In this document: in pieces, positions 26,663 to 35,688 of the stretch
How positions within the stretch are numbered: the stretch's first letter is position 1
Layout of the letters: every line of letters starts with the position of its first letter
NCBI RefSeq assembly: GCF_031846265.1
Contig: NZ_JAVRIA010000003.1
Coordinates: forward strand, 310,001-374,000
Reading direction: 5' to 3'
Source: Microcosmobacter mediterraneus
Lineage (GTDB): Bacteria; Bacteroidota; Bacteroidia; Flavobacteriales; Flavobacteriaceae
DNA length: 64,000 bases
The notes under the pieces: generated by a model
The model's input: only the letters and a program-made list of their open reading frames with translations
Told to the model about the DNA's origin: nothing
The model's database searches: none
Made by a program: the position numbers and the translations under genes

Positions 26663-27898
26663 CTAAAAGTCGAATCTAGGATTTACTATAGTATTGTAGA
26701 TAGAACCAAAAGAGTAACTAAATCCTATACTTACAAAATAATTATAGCCAGATTGCAATTGCTGTTGTTGCAGAAGCAACTCTTCTAAAGACAGGTCACC
26801 TCCTGGTAAATTAATTTGATTTCTGGTAATAGAATAACTTCCGCTTAAATTAAAATTAAATCCTTTAAACAAGCGTATTCTTGTACCAACAAAGAAATTT
26901 ACAGCGTATAAACTTGTATCATTTAAAAACTGATTATAAGAGACTTCGGCATTAAAATTTCCCCATTCTTGGTTTACCCTTCCTCCAAGTTGTATACCAT
27001 GTTCCCATAAGTATTCATCTGTTTTATTAAAAACAGTACGCTCAATATAGTCGTTAAAACGTATACCATTTCTGTAGGATATTGTAAGTTGTTTTTTTGC
27101 TGAATCTACATAATCAAAAAAACTGTATTCTAAAGCTGGCCTAAACGTATAATATAAATCTGTATTGTTAAAAGTGGATGATCCAATACTCCCAAAAAAT
27201 CCATATGACCAATGATCGTTAATACTTATGATATCACTAATATTTAAAAATTTTCTATCATTAATACCTACAATTTCTTCACCTTCAAACTCAAATACAT
27301 TTCTACTTTCACTAAAGCGTGCTCGTAATGAAAACTTATTTTTTTCTGTAACCCTTCTTGCTGAAGCACTGATATTAATATTACTAAATCTACTTTGCTC
27401 TTGTCCATCAAAGAATCCTCCTGCTCCTACCTGAAACAACCAGTAATTCCATGGATCATCTTCTTCAACATCGTCTTTTTCTTCTTCAGGTACCGGAACA
27501 CTAACTTTAACCTCGTCTGTGGTTCCGTTGGCAATCCAAAACCTTACCAAACCTAACTTAAGATATTCTAAAACACGTTGACGTGTTTCATCTCTGGTCA
27601 TATTAGTATCTGTAGAAAAAGTAAGGGTGTAATTTATGGCTTCAAACTCTTTTTTACCAATGAATTGCATCTCATAGCTTCGTCCCCCACTTCCATTTCG
27701 TTGTGTAACTACAAAAACGTGTACATCTCCTAAAAATTGATCTCTAACAAATTGAGTATTACCGAGATTTTGTCTTAAGTATTCGCTATCGCAAACATTA
27801 CAGTCTAAAAAAATACTTATTTGCTCAGTGATATTGGTTTGTGCAAATGATAAATAACTAGATAAAAAAAGAAGAATTAAAATGAATCTTTTTTGCAT
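26663..27898 (-). CDS. Outer-membrane beta-barrel protein of unknown function
   Basis: A 411-residue protein with a signal peptide (MQKRFILILLFLSSYLSFAQ). Residues about 20-125 are a mixed alpha/beta periplasmic-type domain containing CNVCD and the conserved-looking RNGSGGRSYEMQFIG. An acidic linker (PEEEKDDVEEDD) follows, then about 250 residues of alternating hydrophobic/aromatic strands (FSLRARFSESRNVFEFEG, WSYGFFGSIGSSTFNN, FNFNLSGSYSITRN) ending in a C-terminal Phe (NPRFDF), as in outer-membrane barrels. I do not recognise a named family. The single gene has an inverted repeat in its upstream region. Confidence 0.72.
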   Translation of the reverse strand: MQKRFILILLFLSSYLSFAQTNITEQISIFLDCNVCDSEYLRQNLGNTQFVRDQFLGDVHVFVVTQRNGSGGRSYEMQFIGKKEFEAINYTLTFSTDTNMTRDETRQRVLEYLKLGLVRFWIANGTTDEVKVSVPVPEEEKDDVEEDDPWNYWLFQVGAGGFFDGQEQSRFSNINISASARRVTEKNKFSLRARFSESRNVFEFEGEEIVGINDRKFLNISDIISINDHWSYGFFGSIGSSTFNNTDLYYTFRPALEYSFFDYVDSAKKQLTISYRNGIRFNDYIERTVFNKTDEYLWEHGIQLGGRVNQEWGNFNAEVSYNQFLNDTSLYAVNFFVGTRIRLFKGFNFNLSGSYSITRNQINLPGGDLSLEELLLQQQQLQSGYNYFVSIGFSYSFGSIYNTIVNPRFDF

Positions 27899-27918
27899 AT
27901 GGGTTGATTGATGGTTAA

Positions 27919-27950
27919 GCGTTTGAATAATGCTACATTATCACTAACGC
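27919..27950. repeat. Two-step inverted repeat upstream of barrel gene
   Basis: GCGTT (27919-27923)/AACGC (27946-27950) and ATAATG (27927-27932)/CATTAT (27936-27941) are nested around a CTA loop. It starts 21 bases upstream of the ATG of the barrel protein gene on the minus strand and could be an operator or a 5'-leader hairpin. Confidence 0.4.
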
Positions 27951-28061
27951 ATTAAAATGATTCTAGTATACAGAACCTAATAATTTGTTCAAACTAACGG
28001 ATTATAAAATAAAACTATGTGAAAAATATGTGAAAGAAATGTCAAAAATAGTTACCAACTC

Positions 28062-28928
28062 TTAATTTGAAACTATTGGAATTAATCCTCTTAATCCCAT
28101 ATCAACGACCTGCTCACCAGCTTCTGGCTCATATTTACCATCAATATTGACTTCGGTCCATTCAAAACTATTATTGATAGAAAATGATAGTACAACTTCT
28201 ACATCTTCGGTTTCATTTCCTGTTATTGTAAAACCATTTTCAAATTCACCTGTAACAACACAAGAACCTTGAGGCACAGGTGATGTTGCAAATAAAGGAT
28301 TAGGTACTGTTGTAGCTCCTTCTGGAGCCTGACCTTGTGTTGTAAAACCTAAAGCTTCAAAAGCCCAAAAGCCCTGAAGTTTATCATCATTAACAGTAAT
28401 AGAACTACCATTTAAATTAAATGACGTTATGTAATTGTTGTAACCAACAAAACTACCTAGGGTTCCAGAAATTTCAGTACCATTAACCAATAAATCAATA
28501 GCTCCTTCTTGGTACGCAAGCGAAACTCTGACCCATTGATAACTGCCTGTATTGACTTCATTGAGTGGGATACTCAAAAAAGTATCATTATTTCCAGCAA
28601 AGAGGGATTGTTGAAAATCTATTGCCATATTACCTCCAAGATTTGTTTCAGCACCTTCGTAAATAACCTCTCCTTGTCCTAAAAACGTAGTTGTAGTTGG
28701 AGCGAATTCAATATAATTAGCACTCATTCTGGCTATTAAAGGAGATTGAGCCGCATTACCAGGAGCTACTGTAACTGGCTGACCAAGATTACCAAGTCGC
28801 TGTTGGTTTGGATCAAATTTAAATTTAATGATTAAACTTGGATTATTAGCTGAGTTATCAGAATCTGAACTACAGGCAAATAGTAGACAAATTAATAACC
28901 AAAGAGGAATACATTTTAAGATTTTCAT
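28062..28928 (-). CDS. Hypothetical lipoprotein
   Basis: A 288-residue protein with a clear lipoprotein signal, WLLICLLFACSSDSDNS, followed by an acidic/Ser/Asn linker as is usual for surface-exposed Bacteroidota lipoproteins. The body is rich in beta-type sequence; segments such as FLGQGEVIYEGAETN and GSYQWVRVSLAYQEGAIDLL resemble a jelly-roll or concanavalin-like fold, but no family signature is certain. A CVVTGEF stretch holds the only internal Cys. It starts 39 bases after the Asp-box propeller gene and may be co-transcribed with it. Confidence 0.7.
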   Translation of the reverse strand: MKILKCIPLWLLICLLFACSSDSDNSANNPSLIIKFKFDPNQQRLGNLGQPVTVAPGNAAQSPLIARMSANYIEFAPTTTTFLGQGEVIYEGAETNLGGNMAIDFQQSLFAGNNDTFLSIPLNEVNTGSYQWVRVSLAYQEGAIDLLVNGTEISGTLGSFVGYNNYITSFNLNGSSITVNDDKLQGFWAFEALGFTTQGQAPEGATTVPNPLFATSPVPQGSCVVTGEFENGFTITGNETEDVEVVLSFSINNSFEWTEVNIDGKYEPEAGEQVVDMGLRGLIPIVSN

Positions 28929-28967
28929 ACATCTATAAATTTATACTCTAACGCTTAAATATGTATT

Positions 28968-31811
28968 TTATTTGAGTTCTAATATTTTTGAAATATCATC
29001 AATGACAATAGAATAACTACCTTTTGGTAGATAGTATTTTCCGTTACTAGCTTCATTAATATCAATACTACTATTTTCCTTCAATAAAGCTTTTCTTCCT
29101 TTTTTAGTTATCTCTAAGTTATAATTTACATAGTTAAACCCTTTGTCTGCGTTAATGGTTATACTATTTAATTGAGCTCCTTTTTTAGATACAATTTTAA
29201 TGGTTTTTTCTCCTGAAGTATTATTATAAAATTGAATGGTTGTTTTAGGCTCGTAAGCCTCTAACCAAGGGCTCCAGGAATTTCCCCAACGATTAGAATG
29301 GCGCACAGATGCTATACTAAATAATGTAACAGGTTTGCTCATCATGTTGTCATTCATTTTTTGTAATGGTGCAATATTGGCTTTATAAATACTGCGTCCA
29401 TGTGTACCTAATAAAACATCTTTAGCTTCTGGTTGTATAACGATATCGTGTACTGCAACATTTGGAATACCATTTGAAAATATTTCCCAACTGCTTCCCA
29501 TATCAAAAGATACATAAGCACCATTATCGGTCCCTAGATATAATACATTTTCATTTTCTGAATCTTCTCTAATCACATTTACTGGTGATGCAGGAATATT
29601 ACTGCTTATATCTTTCCATGTCTGCCCATAGTCTTCACTCATGTATATATACACTTTAAAATCGTCCCAACGATAACCATTTAAAGTCACATACACACGT
29701 TCTTTTTTATGCTGCGAGGCTATTACACGACTTACCCAAAGGTCTTTAGGAAAAGAATTAGAAATTTTAGTCCAGCTTCCTCCTGCATTTTTAGTTATAT
29801 ATATTAAACCATCATCACTTCCAGAATAAATTAAGCCAAACTCAAAAGGACTTTCAGAAATAGAAGTAATTGTTCCATAAGCTACATTCCCTTTTTTTCC
29901 TCCATTGGTTAAATCGTCACTAATGGCTTGCCAATCATCACCTTGATTCATAGATCTCATTAGTTTATTACCTCCTAAATACAATATATCTTGATTGTGT
30001 GGTGACAATAAAATTGGTGTTTGCCAATTAAAACGATAAGGGTTTTCACCTAATTGATGCTTTATATTAAAGCGTTTAAATTCATCTGTTTCTCTATTAA
30101 TTCTAAAATAATTTCCAAACTGAAAACCTGTGTATACGATATTGGAATTACGAGAGTCTATTTGAATTTGCATACCATCTCCTCCCATAATACTCTTCCA
30201 TGGATATTGTCCGCTCTGATGCCATCCTTTATTTTCTGGTGCATTATGAGCGCCAACCCAAACACCATTATCTTGTAGTCCACCATAAACATTATATGGT
30301 TTTTCATTATCTACATTAATAGCATAAAATTGTCCAACTGAAGGCGCATTATTCTTAATCCAATTTTCACCATCGTCATAAGTAATATTTACGCCTCCAT
30401 CGTTACCATCTATAAGATGATTAGGATTCTTTGGATTAATCCATAACGCATGATGATCTGCATGCACATTTTCTGCACTAATGGACGTCCAGTTTTTACC
30501 ACCATCTTTAGATTTTACTATTGGTACTCCATAGATATAAATATCATTTTCATTAACTGGAGACACATGAATATGACCAAAATAATAACCATAACTAAAG
30601 TATATTCCATCTAAATAATCATCATGAGTTTTACTCCAACTTTTTCCACCATCAGTACTTTTATATACCTCAGCACCAACAACTGGTGTGTCAAATAACA
30701 TAGAGTTAGCATCTTCTAAATATTTAGCTAAATCAATAGGTTTTAAATGACCAGAACGGACCATTTGCTTTACATTATCGGATCTATATTTTTCTTGAAA
30801 TCCATTTGTCTTTAAAAAATTATTCAACTTTTTATCATCTAATGCTAAAAAGTCAGAATTAGTCATAGCTTTAAAATCATTTTTTGTCAGACCTCTTCGT
30901 TCTTCTTTATCATTATCATCAGGTCGTCTAAATTGACTATCATGAACAGCATAAACAATATTGTCATTGAAAACAGCCACTCCTATTCTACCAACACCTT
31001 CACCAATAGGGAAACCACTTTTCTCTGTTGAAATCTTGGTCCAAGTTTCTCCAGCATCAGTACTCTTGTATATTGCTGAGTTTTTTCCATTTCCTGTAAA
31101 ATTCCATGCTTTTCTATCTTTAGTCCAAGAGCTCGCAAACATAACATTGTAGTTTTTTGGACTGTGTTGTAAATCAATAATACCACTCGCATCATCTACA
31201 AAGAGTTTTTGATTCCAGGTTTTTCCACCATCAGTAGTTTTATAAATACCGCGTTGCTTATTAGATGAATATAGATGTCCCGTTACACCAACGACAACCA
31301 CATCTGGATTTTCTGGGTGAATTAAAATTGGTGCAAAATGATGCGCATCCATGAGGCCAACATTAGTCCATGTTTCTCCATTATCTGTAGATTTTAAAAT
31401 TCCAATACCTGCGTAAGAAGATCGTGAAGCATTATTCTCACCAGTAGCAACATAAATTGTTCTTGTTGGCCAATGCACAGCAATATCACCAACATTTTGC
31501 GTATCTGAATTATCTAAAATTGGTGTAAATGTTGTTCCATTATTAATGGTATGCCAAACGCCTCCAGATGCATAAGCTACATAAAAATCCGAGGGATTTT
31601 CAGGGTTTACATCTAAGTCTACGACACGTCCACTCATTATTGTTGGTCCTATATTATTAAAAGGTACATTTTTCACTAATGAGGTTTGTGCCATTCGTTG
31701 TTTTTGCGCCAAGGCTTGTTTCACAATTTCAGGAGAAGTTGAAGGTTGTTGTGCAACAGCAAAACATGAGCCTATAAAAAGGAGAAATGATAAGGTTTTG
31801 GAATACGACAT
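28968..31811 (-). CDS. Secreted VPS10/sortilin-like Asp-box beta-propeller protein
   Basis: A 947-residue exported protein (signal sequence ending CFAVAQQ). It contains repeated Asp-box motifs of the form S-x-D-x-G-x-T-W: STDNGETW, TTDGGKTW, STDAGETW, STDGGKSW, SKDGGKNW, MSEDYGQTW, indicating one or two beta-propellers as in sortilin-like, BNR/sialidase-fold and xyloglucanase-type proteins. The Asp/Glu catalytic residues of a glycosidase cannot be assigned. A C-terminal 130-residue region (after about 815) looks like a beta-sandwich. Function is likely protein or glycan binding/degradation outside the cell. The C-terminus lacks a visible type IX secretion domain. Confidence 0.82.
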   Translation of the reverse strand: MSYSKTLSFLLFIGSCFAVAQQPSTSPEIVKQALAQKQRMAQTSLVKNVPFNNIGPTIMSGRVVDLDVNPENPSDFYVAYASGGVWHTINNGTTFTPILDNSDTQNVGDIAVHWPTRTIYVATGENNASRSSYAGIGILKSTDNGETWTNVGLMDAHHFAPILIHPENPDVVVVGVTGHLYSSNKQRGIYKTTDGGKTWNQKLFVDDASGIIDLQHSPKNYNVMFASSWTKDRKAWNFTGNGKNSAIYKSTDAGETWTKISTEKSGFPIGEGVGRIGVAVFNDNIVYAVHDSQFRRPDDNDKEERRGLTKNDFKAMTNSDFLALDDKKLNNFLKTNGFQEKYRSDNVKQMVRSGHLKPIDLAKYLEDANSMLFDTPVVGAEVYKSTDGGKSWSKTHDDYLDGIYFSYGYYFGHIHVSPVNENDIYIYGVPIVKSKDGGKNWTSISAENVHADHHALWINPKNPNHLIDGNDGGVNITYDDGENWIKNNAPSVGQFYAINVDNEKPYNVYGGLQDNGVWVGAHNAPENKGWHQSGQYPWKSIMGGDGMQIQIDSRNSNIVYTGFQFGNYFRINRETDEFKRFNIKHQLGENPYRFNWQTPILLSPHNQDILYLGGNKLMRSMNQGDDWQAISDDLTNGGKKGNVAYGTITSISESPFEFGLIYSGSDDGLIYITKNAGGSWTKISNSFPKDLWVSRVIASQHKKERVYVTLNGYRWDDFKVYIYMSEDYGQTWKDISSNIPASPVNVIREDSENENVLYLGTDNGAYVSFDMGSSWEIFSNGIPNVAVHDIVIQPEAKDVLLGTHGRSIYKANIAPLQKMNDNMMSKPVTLFSIASVRHSNRWGNSWSPWLEAYEPKTTIQFYNNTSGEKTIKIVSKKGAQLNSITINADKGFNYVNYNLEITKKGRKALLKENSSIDINEASNGKYYLPKGSYSIVIDDISKILELK

Positions 31812-32007
31812 GTTGGTTAATTTTTTAGATGCCTGAAATTAATGAATAATGACATAACCTTCAAAAAACTAACATAAAGTTTAATAGTAAATAATATTAC
31901 TAATGTGACACTCTAATCACATCTTTATTATAAATATTTTATTTTTTTAACATTTTAATTATTGATTTCATTACTTTTGACGCAATTAACTAATAAATTA
32001 ATATGAC

Positions 32008-32307
32008 ATGGAAGAGTATTTACCTTTAATTATTCAACTATTAAGTGGAGCTGTCGGTGGCAACCTTGCTGGCAAGCTTATGAAAGGATCATCTTTAGGA
32101 ACCTTATGGAATTCTGTAGCTGGTATTCTAGGTGGAGGACTAGGTGGCCAAGTTCTTGGTATGCTAGGATTAGGTGGTGCAGCAGCAGCTGAAGCCTCTA
32201 CAGGAATGGACCTTACAAGTATTTTAGGCAGTGTTGCTGGAGGTGGTGTTGGTGGTGGTATCGTTATGGCTATTATTGGAATGGTAAAAAAAGCGATGGC
32301 TAAGTAA
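32008..32307 (+). CDS. Small glycine-zipper membrane protein
   Basis: A 99-residue protein made of three glycine-rich hydrophobic segments (IIQLLSGAVGGNLAG, GILGGGLGGQVLGMLGLGG, VAGGGVGGGIVMAIIGMV) with repeated GxxxG spacing, and a short Lys-rich end. No signal peptide is needed: the N-terminus MEEYLPLIIQ is acidic. Glycine-zipper proteins pack into membranes and can form pores or aggregates. Similar Gly-rich small proteins occur in diverse bacteria with unknown role and unreliable names. It is monocistronic, with its own strong terminator. Confidence 0.75.
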   Translation: MEEYLPLIIQLLSGAVGGNLAGKLMKGSSLGTLWNSVAGILGGGLGGQVLGMLGLGGAAAAEASTGMDLTSILGSVAGGGVGGGIVMAIIGMVKKAMAK

Positions 32308-32324
32308 CTATTACTTAAAAATAC

Positions 32325-32360
32325 AAAAAAAGGCAATCTTTAATTGGGTTGCCTTTTTTT
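32325..32360 (+). terminator. Strong intrinsic terminator after glycine-zipper gene
   Basis: AAAAAAAGGCAA (32325-32336) pairs perfectly with TTGCCTTTTTTT (32349-32360); the closing bases can extend the stem through C-G and U-G pairs. The right arm is the T-run. It shows the glycine-zipper gene is a separate unit from pepP. Confidence 0.9.
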
Positions 32361-32436
32361 ATGCTTACCAAAATTGGTATTTTTGAAACGCACAATAAAA
32401 TTTCTCGATTTCTCGAGAATGAAAAATTTCTTTTCA

Positions 32437-33729
32437 ATGAAATATGATCTAATAGACCGCAACCTCTTTATAAAAAACCGCAAAAACTTCATGTCTCAAA
32501 TGAAACCAAACAGTTTAGCGATTTTTAATTCTAATGATATTTACCCTGTAAGTGCAGATAGCACAATGCCTTTTGAGCAGCAAAGAGATATCTTTTATCT
32601 GAGTGGTGTGGACCAAGAAGAGAGTATTTTAGTTTTATTTCCGGATTCCCCTAAAGAAAAACATCGTGAAATTTTATTCTTAAAAGAAACTAACGATCAT
32701 ATTGCTGTTTGGGAAGGTGAAAAATTAACTAAGGAAGCTGCTTTAAAAACTAGCGGAATCAAAACTGTGTATTGGCTTCAGGACATGGAAAAAATCATGT
32801 TTGAAATCATGACGCAATCTGATACTGTCTATATTAACACAAATGAACATTACAGAGCCAATTTAGAGACAGAAACACGTGAAGATCGTTTTACAAAGTG
32901 GCTATGTAATAAATATCCTGCGCACAATGTAGCTAAGAGTAATCCTATTTTACAGCGATTGCGTTCAGTAAAAAACCAAATAGAATTAGATCTTATGCAG
33001 AAAGCATGTGATATTACTGAAAAAGGCTTTAAACGAGTGCTTAATTTTGTTAAACCAGAAGTCTGGGAATACAATATTGAAGCTGAATTTATGCATGAAT
33101 TTTTGAATAATCGCTCAAAAGGATTTGCCTATACACCAATTATTGCCTCAGGTAATAATGCTAATGTTCTTCATTACATCGAAAACAACCAACAGTGTAA
33201 AACAGGTGATTTAATCTTAATGGATGTTGGCGCTGAGTATGCTAATTACAGTAGTGATATGTCGAGAACTATTCCTGTAAATGGAAGGTTTACCGATCGA
33301 CAAAAAGCGGTTTACAACGCAGTAAATCGTGTAAAAAATGAAGCGACTAAATTATTAGTTCCAGGAACATTATGGGATCAGTACCATGTTGAAGTTGGAA
33401 AATTAATGACTTCCGAACTTTTAGGGCTTGGATTACTAGATAAAGCAGATGTGCAAAATGAAAACTCAGATTGGCCAGCCTATAAAAAATATTTTATGCA
33501 TGGCACATCGCATCATATTGGTTTAGATACTCATGATTATGGATTACTTCACGAGCCTATGAAAGCTAATATGGTATTTACTGTTGAGCCTGGTATTTAT
33601 ATTCCAGACGAAGGTTTTGGTATTCGTCTCGAAGATGATGTAGTAATACAAGAGTCTGGTGAACCTTTTAATTTAATGCGAAATATTCCTATAGAAGTCG
33701 AGGAGATTGAGAATTTGATGAATTCTTAA
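32437..33729 (+). CDS. pepP: Xaa-Pro aminopeptidase (M24B, aminopeptidase P)
   Basis: Start at 32437 (430 residues, MKYDLIDRNLF) is preferred; ATGs at 32419 and 32344 are in frame but the latter lies in the preceding terminator. The N-terminal domain has the AMP_N pattern (STMPFEQQRDIFYLSGVDQEES). The C-terminal pita-bread fold shows all dinuclear metal ligands: Asp in LMDVGAEYANYSSDMSRT (two), His in HGTSHHIGLDTHD, Glu in FTVEPGIYIP and Glu in GIRLEDDVVI. The enzyme removes an N-terminal residue preceding proline, in the cytosol. A HAD phosphatase gene follows after 29 bases. Confidence 0.93.
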   Translation: MKYDLIDRNLFIKNRKNFMSQMKPNSLAIFNSNDIYPVSADSTMPFEQQRDIFYLSGVDQEESILVLFPDSPKEKHREILFLKETNDHIAVWEGEKLTKEAALKTSGIKTVYWLQDMEKIMFEIMTQSDTVYINTNEHYRANLETETREDRFTKWLCNKYPAHNVAKSNPILQRLRSVKNQIELDLMQKACDITEKGFKRVLNFVKPEVWEYNIEAEFMHEFLNNRSKGFAYTPIIASGNNANVLHYIENNQQCKTGDLILMDVGAEYANYSSDMSRTIPVNGRFTDRQKAVYNAVNRVKNEATKLLVPGTLWDQYHVEVGKLMTSELLGLGLLDKADVQNENSDWPAYKKYFMHGTSHHIGLDTHDYGLLHEPMKANMVFTVEPGIYIPDEGFGIRLEDDVVIQESGEPFNLMRNIPIEVEEIENLMNS

Positions 33730-33758
33730 TGCATACTCATTAAACTCAAATCAATATC

Positions 33759-34415
33759 ATGTTAAAAGCCGTTTTATTTGATATGGATGGTGTTATTGTT
33801 GATACCGAACCATTACATAGAAAAGCCTATTTTCAAATGTTTTCTGATATTGGAATTGATGTTTCTGATCATTTATTTGAAAGCTTTACTGGTAGCTCTA
33901 CAATTGAAATTTGTAGAGCATTATGTATGCAATTTAATCTGTCTTTAGCTCCGGAAACACTTGTTCAAATTAAAAGACAACATTTTAAAGTTTTATTTGA
34001 CACAGATAAAAGTTTAGCTCTTATAGATGGTGTACTAAACCTCATCAAAGATTATTACCAAAATAATCTTACTCTTGTGCTCGCCTCGTCTGCATCAATG
34101 CCAAATATTAACCGCATTTTTAAACGATTTGATCTTAATCAATATTTCAAAGCTAAACTCTCTGGAGCTGATTTACCAAAATCGAAACCTCATCCAGATA
34201 TATTTATTAAAGCTGCTCAGGCTTCAGGATATAGCAGAGCGGAATGTATGGTAATTGAAGACTCAACAAATGGTATTGAAGCGGCTAAAGCTGCTAATAT
34301 TTTTTGTGTTGGATATAATAGTTTACATTCTAAAAATCAAGACTATACTAAGGCCGATTTAATAATTAATGATTTTAAGGAAATCAACTTTAATAAAATT
34401 ATGCTAAAGCTTTAG
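33759..34415 (+). CDS. HAD-superfamily phosphatase (beta-phosphoglucomutase-like)
   Basis: A 218-residue subfamily IA HAD protein: motif I LFDMDGVIVDTEP with the nucleophile and acid/base Asp pair, motif II LASSAS, motif III KSKPHPDIF, and motif IV VIEDSTNGIEAAKAA. The helical cap is at about 20-85. Closest in pattern to beta-phosphoglucomutase and sugar-phosphate phosphatases; the substrate is not deducible. Its 3' end overlaps the convergent brnQ gene by 17 bases. Confidence 0.88.
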   Translation: MLKAVLFDMDGVIVDTEPLHRKAYFQMFSDIGIDVSDHLFESFTGSSTIEICRALCMQFNLSLAPETLVQIKRQHFKVLFDTDKSLALIDGVLNLIKDYYQNNLTLVLASSASMPNINRIFKRFDLNQYFKAKLSGADLPKSKPHPDIFIKAAQASGYSRAECMVIEDSTNGIEAAKAANIFCVGYNSLHSKNQDYTKADLIINDFKEINFNKIMLKL

Positions 34416-35685
34416 TGTCTTTCTTTTGAAGGAGATTAACTATAATAAAAATTATTAAAGCTGGCAATACCCAACCTAGATTCTGATTAGCTAAAGGAAT
34501 AACTTCTTTAATTCCTGTTAAACTTTCTTTTGGTAAAAATGAACCTAAAAAATCTGGAATACTAAACAAAAAGGTTACAAAAATGACAGCTCTAAAAACA
34601 GCTTTTGAGGTGTATTTTTTTGGCACTACGTTCAATACAATAAGAGCTATAGTTAGTGGGTAAATAAACATTAAAGCAGGTATGGCAACAATTATAATAT
34701 AGTGTACATCAAAGTGACCAACCAATACACCTAACAAACATGCAATAATAGCAGTAACAGTATATGCTAAATTTGACTCTTTAAACAAGCCTTTAAAAAA
34801 ATCTGCTGTTCCTACTATTACTGAAACAGCTGTTGTAAAACAGGCTAATGAAATTAACACGCTCAAAAATATATTACCAATGTTTCCTAAGGTTTTTAAA
34901 CCCAAACCTCTTAATAGTTCTGGTCTTGTAATCGAAGCATCGAATTCAGAATTATGGAGTGCACCAACAGCTATCATTCCTGCATAAATAATAAACAATC
35001 CAAATGCAGCGACTAATCCAGATTTTGCAATGATAGATTTTCGTTCCTCAAAAGTTGTACTCCCTTCAAGATTGAGTGAAATTATAACAACACCTCCAAT
35101 TAAAATACCTCCTAATGCATCGTAGGTTTGATAACCCTCTAGCAATCCTGCTATTAAAGCAGGAGCCTCTAAAACTGAAGAATTTATTGTTTCTGGATGC
35201 GCAAATATTCCAATGGAAATGATTATCAAAAGAATAACAACAATTAAAGGTGTGAGATACTTACCGAGAATACTTAGAATGCTGTTTCTTTTCATAATAA
35301 AAATGAACGCAAGCCCAAAATAAATACTACTAGTTAATAAAGAATTTGTGCTAAAAAAGGGCTCAATTGCCATCTCATGTGTTACAGCTGCAGTTCTAGG
35401 AATTGGTAATGCTATAGCGATTAGATAGACACACAAACAGTATATTAAACTGAATAATGGAGATACTTTTTTACCAAAGTCCATCATTGTTCCTTGCAGT
35501 CTTGCATGACCAAACAAAGCAAGTAAAGGAATTACTACTGCTGAGACTATAAATCCAATAGCAACTAACCACCATTCTGGCCCTGAGTTAAAACCTAATT
35601 GTGGTGGCAATATTAGATTTCCTGCACCAAAAAAGCTAGCAAATATTGCAAAGCCAATTATTAAGATGGTCTTTTTATTATTCAT
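34399..35685 (-). CDS. brnQ: Branched-chain amino acid transporter (LIVCS family)
   Basis: A 428-residue integral membrane protein with about 12 hydrophobic helices. The N-terminal FASFFGAGNLILPPQLG is the signature of BrnQ/LIVCS carriers, which import Leu, Ile and Val with Na+ or H+. PRTAAVTHE and YQTYDALGGILIG are also typical of the family. It follows the serine hydrolase gene with a 3-base gap and is probably co-transcribed. The last codons overlap the convergent HAD gene by 17 bases. Confidence 0.92.
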   Translation of the reverse strand: MNNKKTILIIGFAIFASFFGAGNLILPPQLGFNSGPEWWLVAIGFIVSAVVIPLLALFGHARLQGTMMDFGKKVSPLFSLIYCLCVYLIAIALPIPRTAAVTHEMAIEPFFSTNSLLTSSIYFGLAFIFIMKRNSILSILGKYLTPLIVVILLIIISIGIFAHPETINSSVLEAPALIAGLLEGYQTYDALGGILIGGVVIISLNLEGSTTFEERKSIIAKSGLVAAFGLFIIYAGMIAVGALHNSEFDASITRPELLRGLGLKTLGNIGNIFLSVLISLACFTTAVSVIVGTADFFKGLFKESNLAYTVTAIIACLLGVLVGHFDVHYIIIVAIPALMFIYPLTIALIVLNVVPKKYTSKAVFRAVIFVTFLFSIPDFLGSFLPKESLTGIKEVIPLANQNLGWVLPALIIFIIVNLLQKKDTKALA

Positions 35686-35688
35686 TTA

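Noticed and set aside
26645..26670. TTTAGA...TCTAAA hairpin at the end of the barrel gene as terminator
   Set aside because: The stem is only 6 bp of A/T pairs and overlaps the stop codon with no T-run.
32034..32336. Pro-rich open frame on the minus strand
   Set aside because: It is the shadow of the glycine-rich gene (Gly codons read as Pro in reverse).
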